A stretch of 64,000 bases of DNA, taken from contig OW203722.1 of assembly GCA_934045075.1 (NCBI GenBank), forward strand, positions 8,959,303-9,023,302. The letters run 5' to 3'. Numbering within the stretch: position 1 is the stretch's first letter; the number at the start of each line of letters is the position of its first letter. This DNA is from Yponomeuta sedellus. Its lineage: Eukaryota; Arthropoda; Insecta; Lepidoptera; Yponomeutidae. The notes under the pieces are model-generated. The model saw nothing but the letters and a program-made list of their open reading frames with translations. It searched no databases and had not been told where the DNA came from. This document shows positions 23,786-37,200 of the stretch, in pieces. Made by a program: the position numbers and the translations under genes.

Positions 23786-26700
23786 TATGAATATGAAAGC
23801 TATAGCGTCGCATCTATTATTATGATAGGTAACTATTATTAAACGTGACTTTCTAATATACTTTTATCACCACGGACATCACGTTAAGTGTATTGTTAAG
23901 TTAACTCGCGGGTGTTAACTTAGAGACCGATGATTGCTATCTATTTCTGAACATTAAATTTACAGGCTTGGTAGATGCTTATTTAATAAATCATTAGCAT
24001 TTTATCGTCACGTAAAAATAAAATAAGTTTAGAAATAATTGGACATACAAAAATAAAAAGTCGAACAAACAAAACCAAAGCTTAGAATCCCATGCCGAGA
24101 ATAATTAACGTGTAATAAAATCAAATGACGATCTACCTAAAGGCAAGAGTAAAACCAACTAGCCATGCAGAATAACCGTGCGCATTTAGAATCGCTAACA
24201 CCACTCGCACTCACAAAATTGAGCGGACGGCATTCATAAGCTCCCAAAATTCTCTCTCTCATAATAATCTCTTAGCCGCTTTGTAGAGCCGCTTCCGCCG
24301 AGGACAATGGACGCATGCAAACTTCGTGAAATGGGTAAAAATAATCCGCCAACTGAGGCCCAATACATCACGCGAACTGTCATTCGAGACCGCAGAACAA
24401 AACTTGTGTATTGTGGGCACGCCGCTCGTTGCATTGTCGGGAAGTTGCGTTGAAAAACTTACGCAATTTTGGCAATATGCGCCATTGACGAGAGCACAAA
24501 AGTTTGTCTTCTGTCAATCAACCTTTTTCCTCTCTCCCAAAACGTTTTACTTGAAAAAAGATCGTCGGGATAAAGTTTTAGACACTTTAATAAAACACGA
24601 AGGAAATGAATAATCAAAACAAAATATTCTTATGACTCTTAATTCTAAAATTGCTTTAAAGCAATAAATAAACCCAAATCAAAGACACTCACTTCACCAG
24701 GAATTGAATGACAAATTACAGAAGCAATCAAATTGAACCTAAGCGTCGGCAAATAAGGAGCTGACAGAATGGTCGGTATTTTAAATTGGCTCCAGAAGCA
24801 AAATACTCGCGTTTTGTTCTTGTTGCCACTCAAACTCGCGTTACGGTGCCACTACTCACAGTCACAATTAATCAATTCCCAAAGTGGAACGTCGTTCATA
24901 TTTCACAAGGCTACAGCGATCAATCGCTCTTTGTGTGGGGCTAACTCACGTCGACACCGGCGCTCATGCACAGTAAATATATACCTAGTAGCCACCGTCA
25001 AAGCAACAAAAATTTTCTGAAAAAATATGTTTTAAATCTCTTTTTACCGGCCACTTTTGAGCTGTTCCACGTTTACAAATTTTCCAAGTACTAAGTGTTG
25101 AAATAATTGGCTTTCGGCTTTCGGTGACAGTGGCCATTTATGGTCATGAGATTTGAGATTGAGTTTATTTTTGTATTTGTTCGAAAATTCACACTTGGAC
25201 TTCATGATGATAAAGTGAATATCTTAAAAAAAGATTCTCCAGGCGCCATTGTTACGGGCGATGTTGACGTAGCAGCTATGTGAAAAACAAACATGGTTGA
25301 AGCTTAACATAGCGTTTAGTGCGTTTGCTAAACTTATCTCTGGGCCACGCCTTAAAAGTAAAAAGTCAACAGGAATTATTATTCCATGAGTGTCGTTACA
25401 TTAACTAACGACATTAATTTGTTGTCACAAGAATTTTCTCTTTGGTAAACAAGCAGACCCTTTTCGGAGAGGCCTTTGTCAAGTAGAAAAAATATGAAAA
25501 GTTCTTAATCTCGATGAAAAATAGACACTTTAGATAAATGTACCAATAGATAAATGTTGGTACGGTGGTGACCAAAAATTCGAGATTGATCGAGCATGAA
25601 AAAAATAAAACATAATCCAAGCCTGAATGTCAAAAACTCCTGTTCCATAGGCTCTCATTACATCGGTTACAGTGCTTCACGCATGTGGTTAACAAGAGCT
25701 GCTTTACGACATTTTCATAACAGCTCCCTTGCATCGAAAGAGGCCATTGTTTATGGAACGATATGGGAGCGATACAGTTTTTTGTGTTACGGGCGCGCTG
25801 TCAACATTTCAAGTGGCAATAAATATTAAACTTTAACCTTGTGCACGCTTGTTTTGGTTACCCGCTCTAGGTGCATGTGCGGTGCATGGGAACGTGAGAT
25901 AGGTTAGTTATACGAACGGAGAACTCTTTGAATGTTTACGTTAGACATCAAAGTTAACAATAACTTGAACATGTTGTTAGATTTTTATATCACACTCATG
26001 CCGAGTAAGATGCGTGCAGGGCTAGTCCTGTCTCTTTTGGTACTATTGTTTTTTTTAATAATATTATATGTCATTTTCTAGTATTTGTGGACTTTTAAAA
26101 CTCTCTCTCTCTCTGAGAGAAGGCACAGCCATTCTCTCAGAAAGAGAGATAGTATGAGCTTAATCACCATGCATTTTATTCTTCTTTTTTTATTACGTTC
26201 AGAAATAAGTCTGCGAACTGTGTTATATTTTCATTACAATAGTATGCAATACAAAATACTTTACATCATTATCTATCCTTTTATTTTAAACCAATTTGCA
26301 AGCATTTCAAACCGATTTACATTTACATTAGGTGTTTTTAATAAACGCCGTCGACTATTCTCTGGGCTGTTTTACTGGGCTCCATTCCCCGCAATATTTT
26401 CTAGTTTATTAGATTTTATAGGGTAACAATTTTCGTCCGCTCAGCTACACGGCTCATGAATAACATCCGTTATCATATCATATTATGGAATTCCTTGCGA
26501 CACAGAATATTTATTGGTTCTCTCGTAACACGCTTATGTTTTATAACGTCTCCTATGCATGCATATCTTATCTGTGGGCTTGCTACTGCATCTTTGTACG
26601 TAAAATTATAATAGTGTTTCATATTTTATAGGATATCAGTCCGAGATAAAACCATACATATGTTATACTTCAATTTTTTTTCGTCAATATTCGGAAAACA

Positions 26701-27566
26701 ATAATGTCTATCAAGCTGTGTGCTCATGCCAGCTTATCCTATTTGTTTCTTTAATTATTTTACACTTTTTTTTGCTTTAACTGTTATAAAAATTAAGAAA
26801 ACGTCGAAAGACATGAACTTTGCAATCTATGCAAAAGTATTTTACACAATATGTACCTAATGGTAGTACCTATATTTTATGAGACAAACAAGTACCAACT
26901 TCATTCGTATTCATATCACCCGTTGAGATAGACGGAAGTTCTCGTCAGGAGCAGTTGAGATAAACTAATTTGAACTAGTTACGAGGAGCAAAGTCAGTTG
27001 GTCAAATACTCCCTCGGATCGGGCAGAAACACACTTCAATCTCGCTGTTAGATAAGGGTATAGGAGATATTACCCGCAGATTCCCTGTGTTGCTTTCAAA
27101 TAGATAGTCAGACAAAAGAGTTCAGTTTCCAATAAGGCGTATCGATGTTATTGGATCAATTTAGAGAGCTGTCAATTTTAATTGAGACTTCCTCGTTAGT
27201 GCGTGCATCTTCATTTATTTGCTTAAACTCACATTGAAATAAACTTTGGCCAAATTTCTCATATTTTTCGATTACACAACGAATGAATATGGAGGGTATT
27301 AAAAGAGCTTCTGAATTTAATAACATTGTGAACAAAATAAATCTTCGGTTAAATCGAAAAAACTCTTAGCTCGTCAGTTTACAGTTTAATTTCGTTTGTC
27401 AACACTCGAATGTTTCGTGGAATTTGAAGAGTTATAACCGCTGCACACTCTCCGGAAGAAACATCACGTCGGTCTTCACGTATGAGACTTCTAAGAGCAA
27501 AGCGAGAATGGACTACACAAGTGGTCCGTTCACACACTCGCGCTCTTATCGTCTTACGAAGATTGT
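23786..27566. other. No gene recognised
   Basis: Mostly unique sequence upstream of robo. 24200-24520 is GC-richer. About 26097-26175 holds an inverted family B SINE tail with ct/ga runs (ctctctgagagaaggc, tgagcttaatcaccatgc). The open frame at 24326-24613 has no recognised domain. Upstream 5' exons of robo could lie here, but none can be picked out. Confidence 0.35.
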
Positions 27567-27640
27567 ATAGGATTTAGGACTCTTAAAGTTTGAATTAGTG
27601 AACTGTCACTAATTCAAACTTTAAGAGTCCTAAATCCTAT
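27567..27640. repeat. Perfect 35-bp inverted repeat with 4-nt loop
   Basis: Arms 27567-27601 and 27606-27640 are exact reverse complements around actg. Flanking bases do not pair and no other copy is seen in the window. It lies 450 bp before the first robo coding exon. Confidence 0.9.
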
Positions 27641-28090
27641 TTGACATTATGTTTGTAGAGTTTTTAATAATCCAAATAAATACAGTGAAGTTGTTTACGT
27701 TATTGCAACAGCTAGGAAGTGACGAATGTCGGTTGTTTATTTATATAATCAAGTTATGGAGGTCCGGCGTAATTCCGGGTAAGCTTCGACCCTTCAAATG
27801 TAGAAGGTCCCGTTGTGGCTTATTGAATAAAGGAAAAGGGCTTATGAAATTCAATGTAGAGTGCAAAGCAGATTACTGTTAGGAAATTTAAATCAATAAA
27901 CGTAACCATGGTGTGCTCGGTAATATAGTTTAGGATTCACACATAATGTTTTTGCTTTGAAGGTGGATTTTTACTAGTTTTTGGGTGTTTTTCTAACGGT
28001 GATTAAGAAGGAAAATAATATTCTTTAAGAAAATATATGTGGATTGTATTTTTTTATAAGTAGTCTATATTTGCTTGTGTTTTGTTTCAG

Positions 28091-28189
28091 ATGACGCCAC
28101 AACACTACCGGACTTTAGTGATGCGTGTTTTCGAAAAGTATAGCGATAGTGTTGCTAATATCAGAACGAGGATGTGGGAGTGCTGAACT
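28091..28189 (+). other. 5' UTR part of robo first coding exon, with a short upstream ORF
   Basis: A T-rich tract ending in cag (28088-28090) makes a good acceptor, so this is not the first exon of the transcript. From 28091 an ATG opens a 31-codon reading frame that stops with TGA at 28184-28186. The robo ATG follows one codon later, in the same frame. The stop rules out an N-terminal extension from this exon, which supports the start at 28190. The uORF may damp translation (inference). Confidence 0.6.
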
Positions 28190-28244
28190 ATGGAGATCTT
28201 GGTTGTGGTGGCATCCTTGCTTGGACTACTCTGCTTGATTCCAG
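28190..28244 (+). CDS. robo2: robo coding exon 1: signal peptide
   Basis: Begins MEILVVVASLLGLLCLIPG, an acidic then strongly hydrophobic stretch typical of a cleaved secretory signal. The donor is g|gtaaga and leaves the frame in phase 1, which matches the next exon at 38474. An in-frame TGA two codons upstream fixes the start. On its own this exon would be too short to trust. Confidence comes from the fitting phase and the absence of any other signal-peptide exon seen nearer Ig1. Confidence 0.78.
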
Positions 28245-31200
28245 GTAAGAATCGATATTAATATAGAGGTCTTCTGCTCTGGCCTTTTAATACCTAGGGG
28301 TTAGGGCCTCAACCATTGATTTCCACTTCTGACGTTGCTGCGCCCCATCTTCCAATTCAGGCCAGCTACTGCTGACCGACTTAGCCTCTTGATCTACTCG
28401 TATAGACCTTTTCCGGATGATTCTGCATTAGTGACATTTCTTTGAGACTAAGTAAATTACAATAGTTAAATCAATCATAACATTAACATTTAACATAACA
28501 TTTACATACTGGCACATACATTGCTTCTGGCCCCACACTAGGATACCCTTCTCGTGGGTACCAGAAACAATGACATCACATCATCCACCATCTAAACATC
28601 CAAGACCTGGGGTTTTTTGTCCCCAGCCGGGGATCAAACCCGGGACCTCTCGCATGGTAGGCAGATGCGCTTCCGCTGCGCCACAGAGGTCGTAGATCAC
28701 GATCCTTATTCAAACGCGACAAATTGATAGTACGTAGCGCTATCTTGCTCTTATTTGCTACATAAAAAACAATGGTGTTGTCATATCGCTATCGTGCTCG
28801 ACACAGCGGCCGCGCTACAAGGGCAGGTCTGGATCATTCCAATACACTTTTGTTAACCAAAACTGAATGCTTATCAAATGTTACACGCGCTATAAATGAT
28901 GACGACGTGCCGTGCGTGCGGTCCATGCCATGTTAATGTAGAAACGTAGAGATGGGAAATATGTCAGAGATAGTATTATTTGCAGATGACACGTCACTTA
29001 TTTTTAAAATTAAGAGACAAGAAAATTACCTTGACAATACAAATAATGCTCTTTCTCGGGTACTAAATTGGTTTACTTCTAAACCCTTATTGTTAAATTA
29101 AAAAAGACGAAATGTATAAAGTTCACTCTTCCAAATGTCAAAACGGTAGACAGCAATGTTTTATTGGGGAATGACAAATTAGACCTTGTGAATGAAACTG
29201 TATTTCTAGGTATCACAATTGATGCAAAGCTTCAATGGGGTCCTCATATAGAAAAAATAGCAAATAGGCTTAGTTCAGCAGCATATGCAGTCAAAAGAGC
29301 AGCAGACATGGGGACGGGCAGCAGACATTGAGACCATCATCGTCTTGCAGAAGAGAGCGATCAGATTCATTTATAGGCTGGGTAGTAGAGATTCGTTAAG
29401 AGATTTCTTTAAAGAAACTAACATCCTGACAGTTGCCAGTCAGTATATATATGGAAACATTATGTACGTTAGGAAAAATATCAGTAACTTTAAAACTTTA
29501 GGTAGCCAACACAATGTAAATACTAGAAATAAACATAAACTTTTGCTCCCACTATTAAAGCTGGCAAAGGTTAATACATCCTTCATGGGGTATTGTATAC
29601 GTTCTATAATAAAATCCCTGAAGATATATTAAGCTTGCCTGAATCGCGGTTTAAAAAATATGTTAAGCACACTTTGTGCCAAAAGGGCTACTATAACATA
29701 AAGGATTATTTAGATGACAATGAGGTCTGGAATTAAAGCCAGTACAATGTATGAGTTCTATGTTTTATAATAATTATGTAAACTATGTTAATTAAGGACT
29801 TTTGAAAATACTAAGTTTGGAGTTTTTTTGTCCATTTTTTCTCCTAAATGATCTAGATTTTGAAATGGACACCTAGTTTGAATTGTAACGTTCATTAAGC
29901 CGCAGTTTCTGTGCTACTTTGAATAAAACCTTTTCATTTCATTTCAAGACTGTTACGTACCTTACCTTTACCTTTGTAATTATTGTTACTTCGATTATTA
30001 GTTTTCATGCATTATCTTTTCATGAAATATTTTCAAAAGTAGCAATTATTTCTATTCACTGTCATAAACTATCCTGCATTTGCTAAAAACTCGTTGAGCA
30101 AGCCTTAAGTAAAGCACAATTAGTTATTGTCAGCGTCTTAAAGAGAACACTTCTCTCAATGATAGACCTTATTTCAATCTGTTGATGGATTGATTGAGAG
30201 CACCTTCAACTAGTGGTAGAAATGGTCACCTATGCTTAATGTATAACCTACATTAAATTACAGATTTTGGGCTACGATATATAATTTTTTGATTTGATTA
30301 TGCAACTGGTATCTAGAATTAGTCAATACGAGTACGAATCGATTGACAGTTTGTTTATTGGTAACAGCAATTTATTGGTATCAATCAAACAACCAGCCTA
30401 TACTCTTTCACTGCTGCATATAAGAATCGTTCAACGCTATCTGTACTCTGTACTTCTCTTTGACTTCTCTCTGTACCCGGCCATCTTTGTCCAGCCAGGA
30501 ATCTTTATGAAATTGTCGGCTCAGTAAGCTCTTAGGTGTTCTTCGCTGTATTTGCCAGTCTGTGGCCTTTACTCGAGAACCTTAAAGCTTTGCACCCCAT
30601 TGATCATCGGTTCTTTGGCATATGTGATTAAACCACTGCTTTTTCAAATTAACGCTATAGACACTATCATTCACCTCAGTGCACTTGCGAAGTTCCGTAT
30701 TTAACTCTGAGTAATTTTTGTCCGTTCTAGAAATTTAATTAAAAATAAAGAGTTTCAGCCAATTTGAAGCTGTTCCACTTCTGAGACATTAAAGTTTCGT
30801 TAAAGGTAACGTATACATTGCGGTGTCAAGGTTCAACCGTCGCTAATAGGTCGGTATTCAGTCTTGGGGCGCCGCCCCTCACAGTTTGATATTTAGTGCC
30901 TTTCCGTACCATCGCAAGATTTGTGGCAACACTTAGCGTGGCCGAAAATAACCGTGTCATCGCGCAGCGATTGGCTTAATTTGTCCACGATGAAAAAAGT
31001 CGCACACGTGTTCGGGAAAATTTATATATCTGTTGCTAGAAAATGTATGTTTAGAATGAATTATTAGGGTGTTTTTCATAATACGGAATAGGCAAGCGAT
31101 AAAATTAAATTTTTACGAACGACAAGAAATATATCTTTGAAAAATAAACTTATAGAAATGGGACCATCTCTGGAATACTTTAAGTCGGTTAAACATGTGA

Positions 31201-34200
31201 AACAGTCAGACACAAAGAGCAGTTGATTGTCGGTGTTTATAGTAAATCAACGACACTCCAGGGACAAATAACACGAAGGAAGGCAAAGCATAGCTTATTG
31301 ACAGAACTCATTAGGATAACAAAACACACATGCGTTAAAAGTCCCGCATCTGTCCATTGCACATAATTTAATGCCATACAAAACAGGCGACTTCGAGCGC
31401 GACAGTCTACAAAAATTCTCGTCTGCTTCGCCTCAATCCCCTCGCATAGGAAGAACTATCAACTATTGAATTATTTTAGGCTGTGGCAGACAGGGTGTCG
31501 GAAAGGCAGAGCCGGGGTCTATCAAAGCGTAAAGAAGTTAAGCTAATGTTAAACGACGCCTATCTTTTGTGTCTAATGCGTGATGGATGCTGCGTGAAAT
31601 GCGGCGAAAAAAACGAATAATAAAAATAAACAGAGTCAATCGAAGCAAGGGCGCTTTACAATAGGCATACTGCATGTCATTGTGCCGGCGGTAATGAAAA
31701 ATGGTGTATATCTCTCACATCTCCTAGTAGACAACTGACTTTTATGACTATCTATCGCACGTTTTGTTTTATTTTATGACCGGTACCGATCGAACTAGTT
31801 ATAATCGTGAGGCAGTATTTATAATACAAATAAAACCTTTCTCTGCACTTTATATCGATGAGATAAGTTTTGTAATAGATTGTATACTCACGATGAACAC
31901 TATCGCACTTCGTTTCAGACTCTTAAATAATAAAAAAATGCAAATAACATGGTTGAAAGTTGAATATAGTACTTAAATAAATGAAGGTCAATCAACGTAT
32001 AGTCAACACTAGCAAAAGTGCATGCTGTGGCAACCTTAATAGGCTAGGTACTTACCTTAGAACACTTTATGTTTTATAATTACGATGTGTAAGTGTATTA
32101 ACTACTGGTTGCTCTAAGTAAATAAATAAAAAATAGTTTAAAAAAATCAGACTCTAAAATATGCTGAAAAGGCACTAAAATATTATTTTCTATCGAAATA
32201 CAGTCTATAAAATTATGTTATAAATACTTTTTCTACAGTCCACTAAGGTGTAGTAATTTTTTTATATAGTTTTGAGGCGGTTTTATGCGAAAACTGTTTG
32301 ATTAGGACGTTTGCAATGTCTAAAATTTTACGACGCCAAAATGCAATGTAGAAACGAAGCCGAAACGTACAAATAGATGGTAAGACTAGTTCACCGATTC
32401 AAATTAGTGAGCGTGCTATTGAACGGTATATACCAAAATTTCGATGATGGATGAAATCAAGAATTATACAATTCACCACATGACTGATATTAGAAGATTT
32501 TCGGGCTGAATTAGACTGGTCGGCTAGCAGGCTGTGAATTGAAACTTTCTGGATTGAAGATGTGAGATTGAAGGTAGCGGCTGGATAAGGATTACTGAAT
32601 GAAAACAAAAAAACGTAACAATTCCACCCAATACAATCAGCCGCTCTAGACTTTAACTAGGATAACGGCTCTATGGATATCACAAACCTGGAAATACACC
32701 CAGACTCAGACAGTGAAGTATCTTTCCTCCGTGCAGTCGATAGCACATCAACCTCTACACACCTGCACCCTATTCGGTTACGTTAGGGCGACTTTACAAC
32801 ATAAATGTAGAGGTTCTGTCTACTTACAGACATTCTGTCGATTGCACTTACAGCAGTGCATGAATATAGGTGATTAGTTGTATTGGATCGAAAACTAAAA
32901 TGACGTTTTAATCCAGACAGTTTGACGTATCCGCTTCTGGATCTCTGCCTATTTATTATGAATCAGCCTTACAGATAAGGCTAAACTTTTGAAACCCTCA
33001 TAATGGCATTACAATAAATCTGCTTAATAACAAAACGGCGATTCTAATCACTGCCCTAAATATAGCTGTCATTCTAAACTCGGTAGCGGTGTTATCTTAG
33101 CGGGACATCACCAAAAGGCTTTTTGTTCAGCGTCTCAAAGCAGAGCTACTCATCAGATAAACTCGGAGTTTGCAAACTATATACCTTTTTTGCCCTTCCG
33201 GCCGAGGGTCTTCATTTCTAAGTAGTGTCTGGAGCGCTGTGCTTTACTAATATTTTACTAATATAAAAAAAAAAAAGCTTTAACGTGTAATTCTTAGGTA
33301 ATTTTAAGTCAATTGAGCACTATCAAGGTATTGAGATGGAATTTGAATCAACACTAATACCTATGGTTCATCCTAGATGAATGAAGTTAATAAATGAATA
33401 AGACTCCACGACCACGTGTCTTCCGAGACCATGGTACTTGATAAAGTGCCGAAACGTCGGAAATTGGAAAAAATTTAAAATTGAAAGAGTAAAATCCGTG
33501 TAAGTACAGTTTATATTATGTCTAGTGCTCGTGTTAACCTTAGAAAATACTACTTCGTAGTGTCATAATTTCTCAAAAATTACCAAATTTAATTCCGTTG
33601 AAAAGTCTTATGGAAAGTCTAGCCATTTGAAAGAGTTACATAATTTAAAAACCTATTTAGAGGCTAAAAATTTCAAACATGCCGGGATTCGAACCCGCAA
33701 CCTCTGGCTATCCGTGCCAGCGCTCTACCAATTGAGCCAATGGGCGACTCACGGCATCAGTGAAATTTCGAACCCCTTAAAAATAAAAATAGTATAGAGT
33801 TACATAATTAAAAAAATATTGTTTTTAAAACTATCGTGGTTGTACATAGACTGAATTATAAAAAAAAACCGTTTTCTTTCAGCGACTTTCCTCTACAAAT
33901 CGTATGATTTGTCTGCCTGCATAGGCCTGAGAGAGCCATAGAGTCTGTATGGGCTAAATATACTGTACTTTCCAAAAAGTTCAGACGATTTGCCTTATAC
34001 ATTGCAAACTAATAAGCACGTAGGTGTATCATATTGAAAGATCAATGTTATTTCAACTGCGCACGTGCCGCGTCTTGTGCTAACACCCAAGGAAGAGTTC
34101 CAACCGTCGCCAGCACTTCCGTACCGACCATCGGCGAAATGGCTCGACATTCTCTGAGGCCTTATCATGAACCAACCGTATTTCTTAATGACTCGCGATG

Positions 34201-37200
34201 CTCATAGATAGTTATATACTAAACGGGTTAAATCGCGATTACTTAATTATCATGTAAAAAAATCACTCTTTTCCCCATGTTTTGGCAGCGTTACAGTTGC
34301 CGCGTGGACTGAAGTTCAGTCAATTATTTTAGTGAGAGAAGGTGTTCTACACTCAACTCACTTTTAGGTTCGCGATCGCGATTACACCCGTTTAATATAA
34401 AACTATGTATTAGCCAATTTCTTAACTAGTGCTGAAGTATCTCGTAGGAAGATGTAACTCTTCGCAATTTTTTTATCAATTACTCTTGTGGAAGCATGTG
34501 ATTCATAATTTAATGGTCACTCTCTAATTTGTAACTTGCTCAGTGCTGGGCGAAAAAATACAACCGAAGACGGGATTGACTGAATTTATTGATTTACTGA
34601 AACTTAAGAACGTTTACTACCTTTATATAAGTAACATACGTGTTTTTATGAAATGACTTAGTAATTTGTAATAAGTAAGTAAGAGAAACTTAAGAGTTTG
34701 AGTTTCGATATTTCACCATCGACCCTCTCCTTTAGATATAATTTAGATAACATATTATGTTTCCTATTTTCTATGAATAAATAAATGAACCGTTACTATT
34801 AGGAAACCATAAAATTAAATTGTGCAAAAGCTTCGGTATTGACATCGTAGAGTTTAGTTCCCGATAGGGCATGGCTGAGCCCATCAATGCAATGGTTACA
34901 ACACTCTGTGTTGACTGTAACATATTCCCGCCGCCTCCCTAAGCAGGTAAGGCAAAGGTCCACCGAAAGCTGACACTGTGTCAACAATTTGTTCCGTGAC
35001 AGAAAAAATCCTGTTACAAAGACAAACATTGGCCCGCTCACGGAATACACATTAATGTAATCCATCCATCCGTCTCGGAAAGACGACGGCTAATTCTTGG
35101 CACATGTGTTTCGGGGTTTTTTGCGCCATTCATTTATTTAAGTGCTATTTCATTAACCGTGACATATCATGTGCCGTTTGTTTGCGTCCTCGTACTTTCA
35201 GACCAAAAGCGAATGTTCCAAATGGTTGACTCACCAAGTCACCAACGTTAAGGAATAAACTATGCATAGAACACCTAGGCCTGATACCATAATGCCTATG
35301 AATGATTCGCTGTTTAGCAAAACTATCTTTATGGTTACCACAAGTAATAATTGTGGCTGGTCGTAAAGTCTGACTAATATTCTGAGTTGTTTGTTATCTC
35401 ATGAAATTGCAAACGTTTTGTTTTTTAGTAACATTGAAGACAATGGAAGTTTTGTCAATTTGTGTAATTTTTGCCGAGGGTAGTAAACTAACAGTTAATG
35501 ATTTCAAAAAGACATCTGTCACCTCAGTCTTCCTAGACCACGGAACTTGAAAAAGTGCCGTAACGTTGGAAAATTGCAAAAAATGTGAAATTTAACGAGT
35601 AAAATCCATGTTAATACAGTTTTTACTAATGGAAGAATTTAGTCACTTTTACATGTCGAAACACAATGGAAGTTTCTGTAGAGCTTAAGTATTTCATGTA
35701 TTCCTACATACCAACACAACGCCAATACATAACTATTAGGCGTGACCTACAAACCTTGATATATGTCATTGTATCGTTTTTAACAAAGTTTCATTCTAAT
35801 TTGGAAATTGAAATAATCCAGAGTAACTTCGTATGGAATGTTGTCACTACAGCGCTCTCTCTGAGTGTTAGCATTCTATGCTTCCAGCGACCGTTATGTT
35901 TAACTGCTGTTTGCGGATAATTTGTTAGATAGAAGGCGTCAGTTTCACGTGTGGGAGTTCATAAGCGTTGCTAGGCGCAAGTGCCTAGTGCCCTTACTTA
36001 TCAGTTAAATTTTATTTCAATTATCGCCAGCATTAGCTGTGAACTATATGAAATACAAATCTTGATTTTTTTTAGTATTCGTTAAATTCAAGCTCTTAAC
36101 AGGGATGTATGTCATGCAAAGTTGTCAGCGACTATGTAAATCATATCGCTACATAGTAGACTATACGGCTGTTGCAGTACCGTGACGGTTAATGACGAGA
36201 GAGGCGTCACATTGCAACGAGGGTTAGGAAAATTAAACACGTGTACGAAATTTCAAAAATCAAGATTATTAAGTCCTCGGGGAGCCAATCACTGCCATTA
36301 GAATTAGATATTCGAATTCGAACGGTTATCGTGTTTCATAGGGGGCCGTAACGAGCTCTCGTCATTTTCACGGCCTTTTGCTCGATGTGATTACTCGATA
36401 TTTTGCAATGATTAGAGCTAGAGCGGTCTCTGGAGTGATTGATTGATATGCAGAACTTTTTCAGTAGGTTTAAATGCCGTATAAAAGATCAAAGCCGGCA
36501 TCTATCTTTGAAAAAATATGTTGACATGAATATTGCAACACTTTTTTTACATCTCCCTTCAGTGAATATCAAAGGCAATCCACTAAGCAGGCCATAAACC
36601 TAAATTCCCTCACCGCCAGAGTGCAATCGAATGTTTTCACACAAATAAAACTTTACAGTTCACAGAGTTTTGAGAGCCATCAATCCTAAAGTATCACTTT
36701 CACACCGACCCACAAAAAACCTAACAACTTCAAACGGACAGAGTCGAAAAATAAGACGTCCAAACATGCGGCGGTTTTCAAATGCGAAAGCCATGTTTCT
36801 GATACGCTGGTTTTTTTTTCTGGCGACGCGTGTCAACATGTGCCTCCAGTAAAAATTAGCAAGGGGACATAGTTCACCCTCAGCAAAGTTTTTTTCGAAC
36901 AAAGATTTTTGAACAATAGCGTCTAACTATTGGGATGAAAGCTAGAAATCACCCCCTTCGTGTAGCGTAGGCGACCAAGCAGCATCCATGTCAATGTAGT
37001 TTTTATTAAAAGTTGTGTACTATTTATTACAATTGAGAGCTGTACCTACGGTCGATAGCACGATTTTTGTAGCAAAGTTAGTTCTAACGTAAACGTAAAG
37101 CTTTGTAAGTAGTTTCGTTTGCCTTCTTATCTTATCGTTAGTTGACAGTTTCTAAAATTGCAGCCTGGGCTCTCAGCAGTGTCCAATAATCAAGCGCACA

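Noticed and set aside
24326..24613. 95-codon open frame on the plus strand
   Set aside because: No start context, domain or splice partner; open-frame length is within chance for this region.
28600..28695. tRNA-like sequence on the minus strand in robo intron 1
   Set aside because: The same head and body recur at 62330, so this is SINE family A rather than a functional tRNA gene.
33700..33765. A possible tRNA gene on the minus strand with good A and B boxes
   Set aside because: The unit recurs with a constant non-tRNA tail (33645, 40436, and foldback copies), and no acceptor stem closes it; it is a SINE head.
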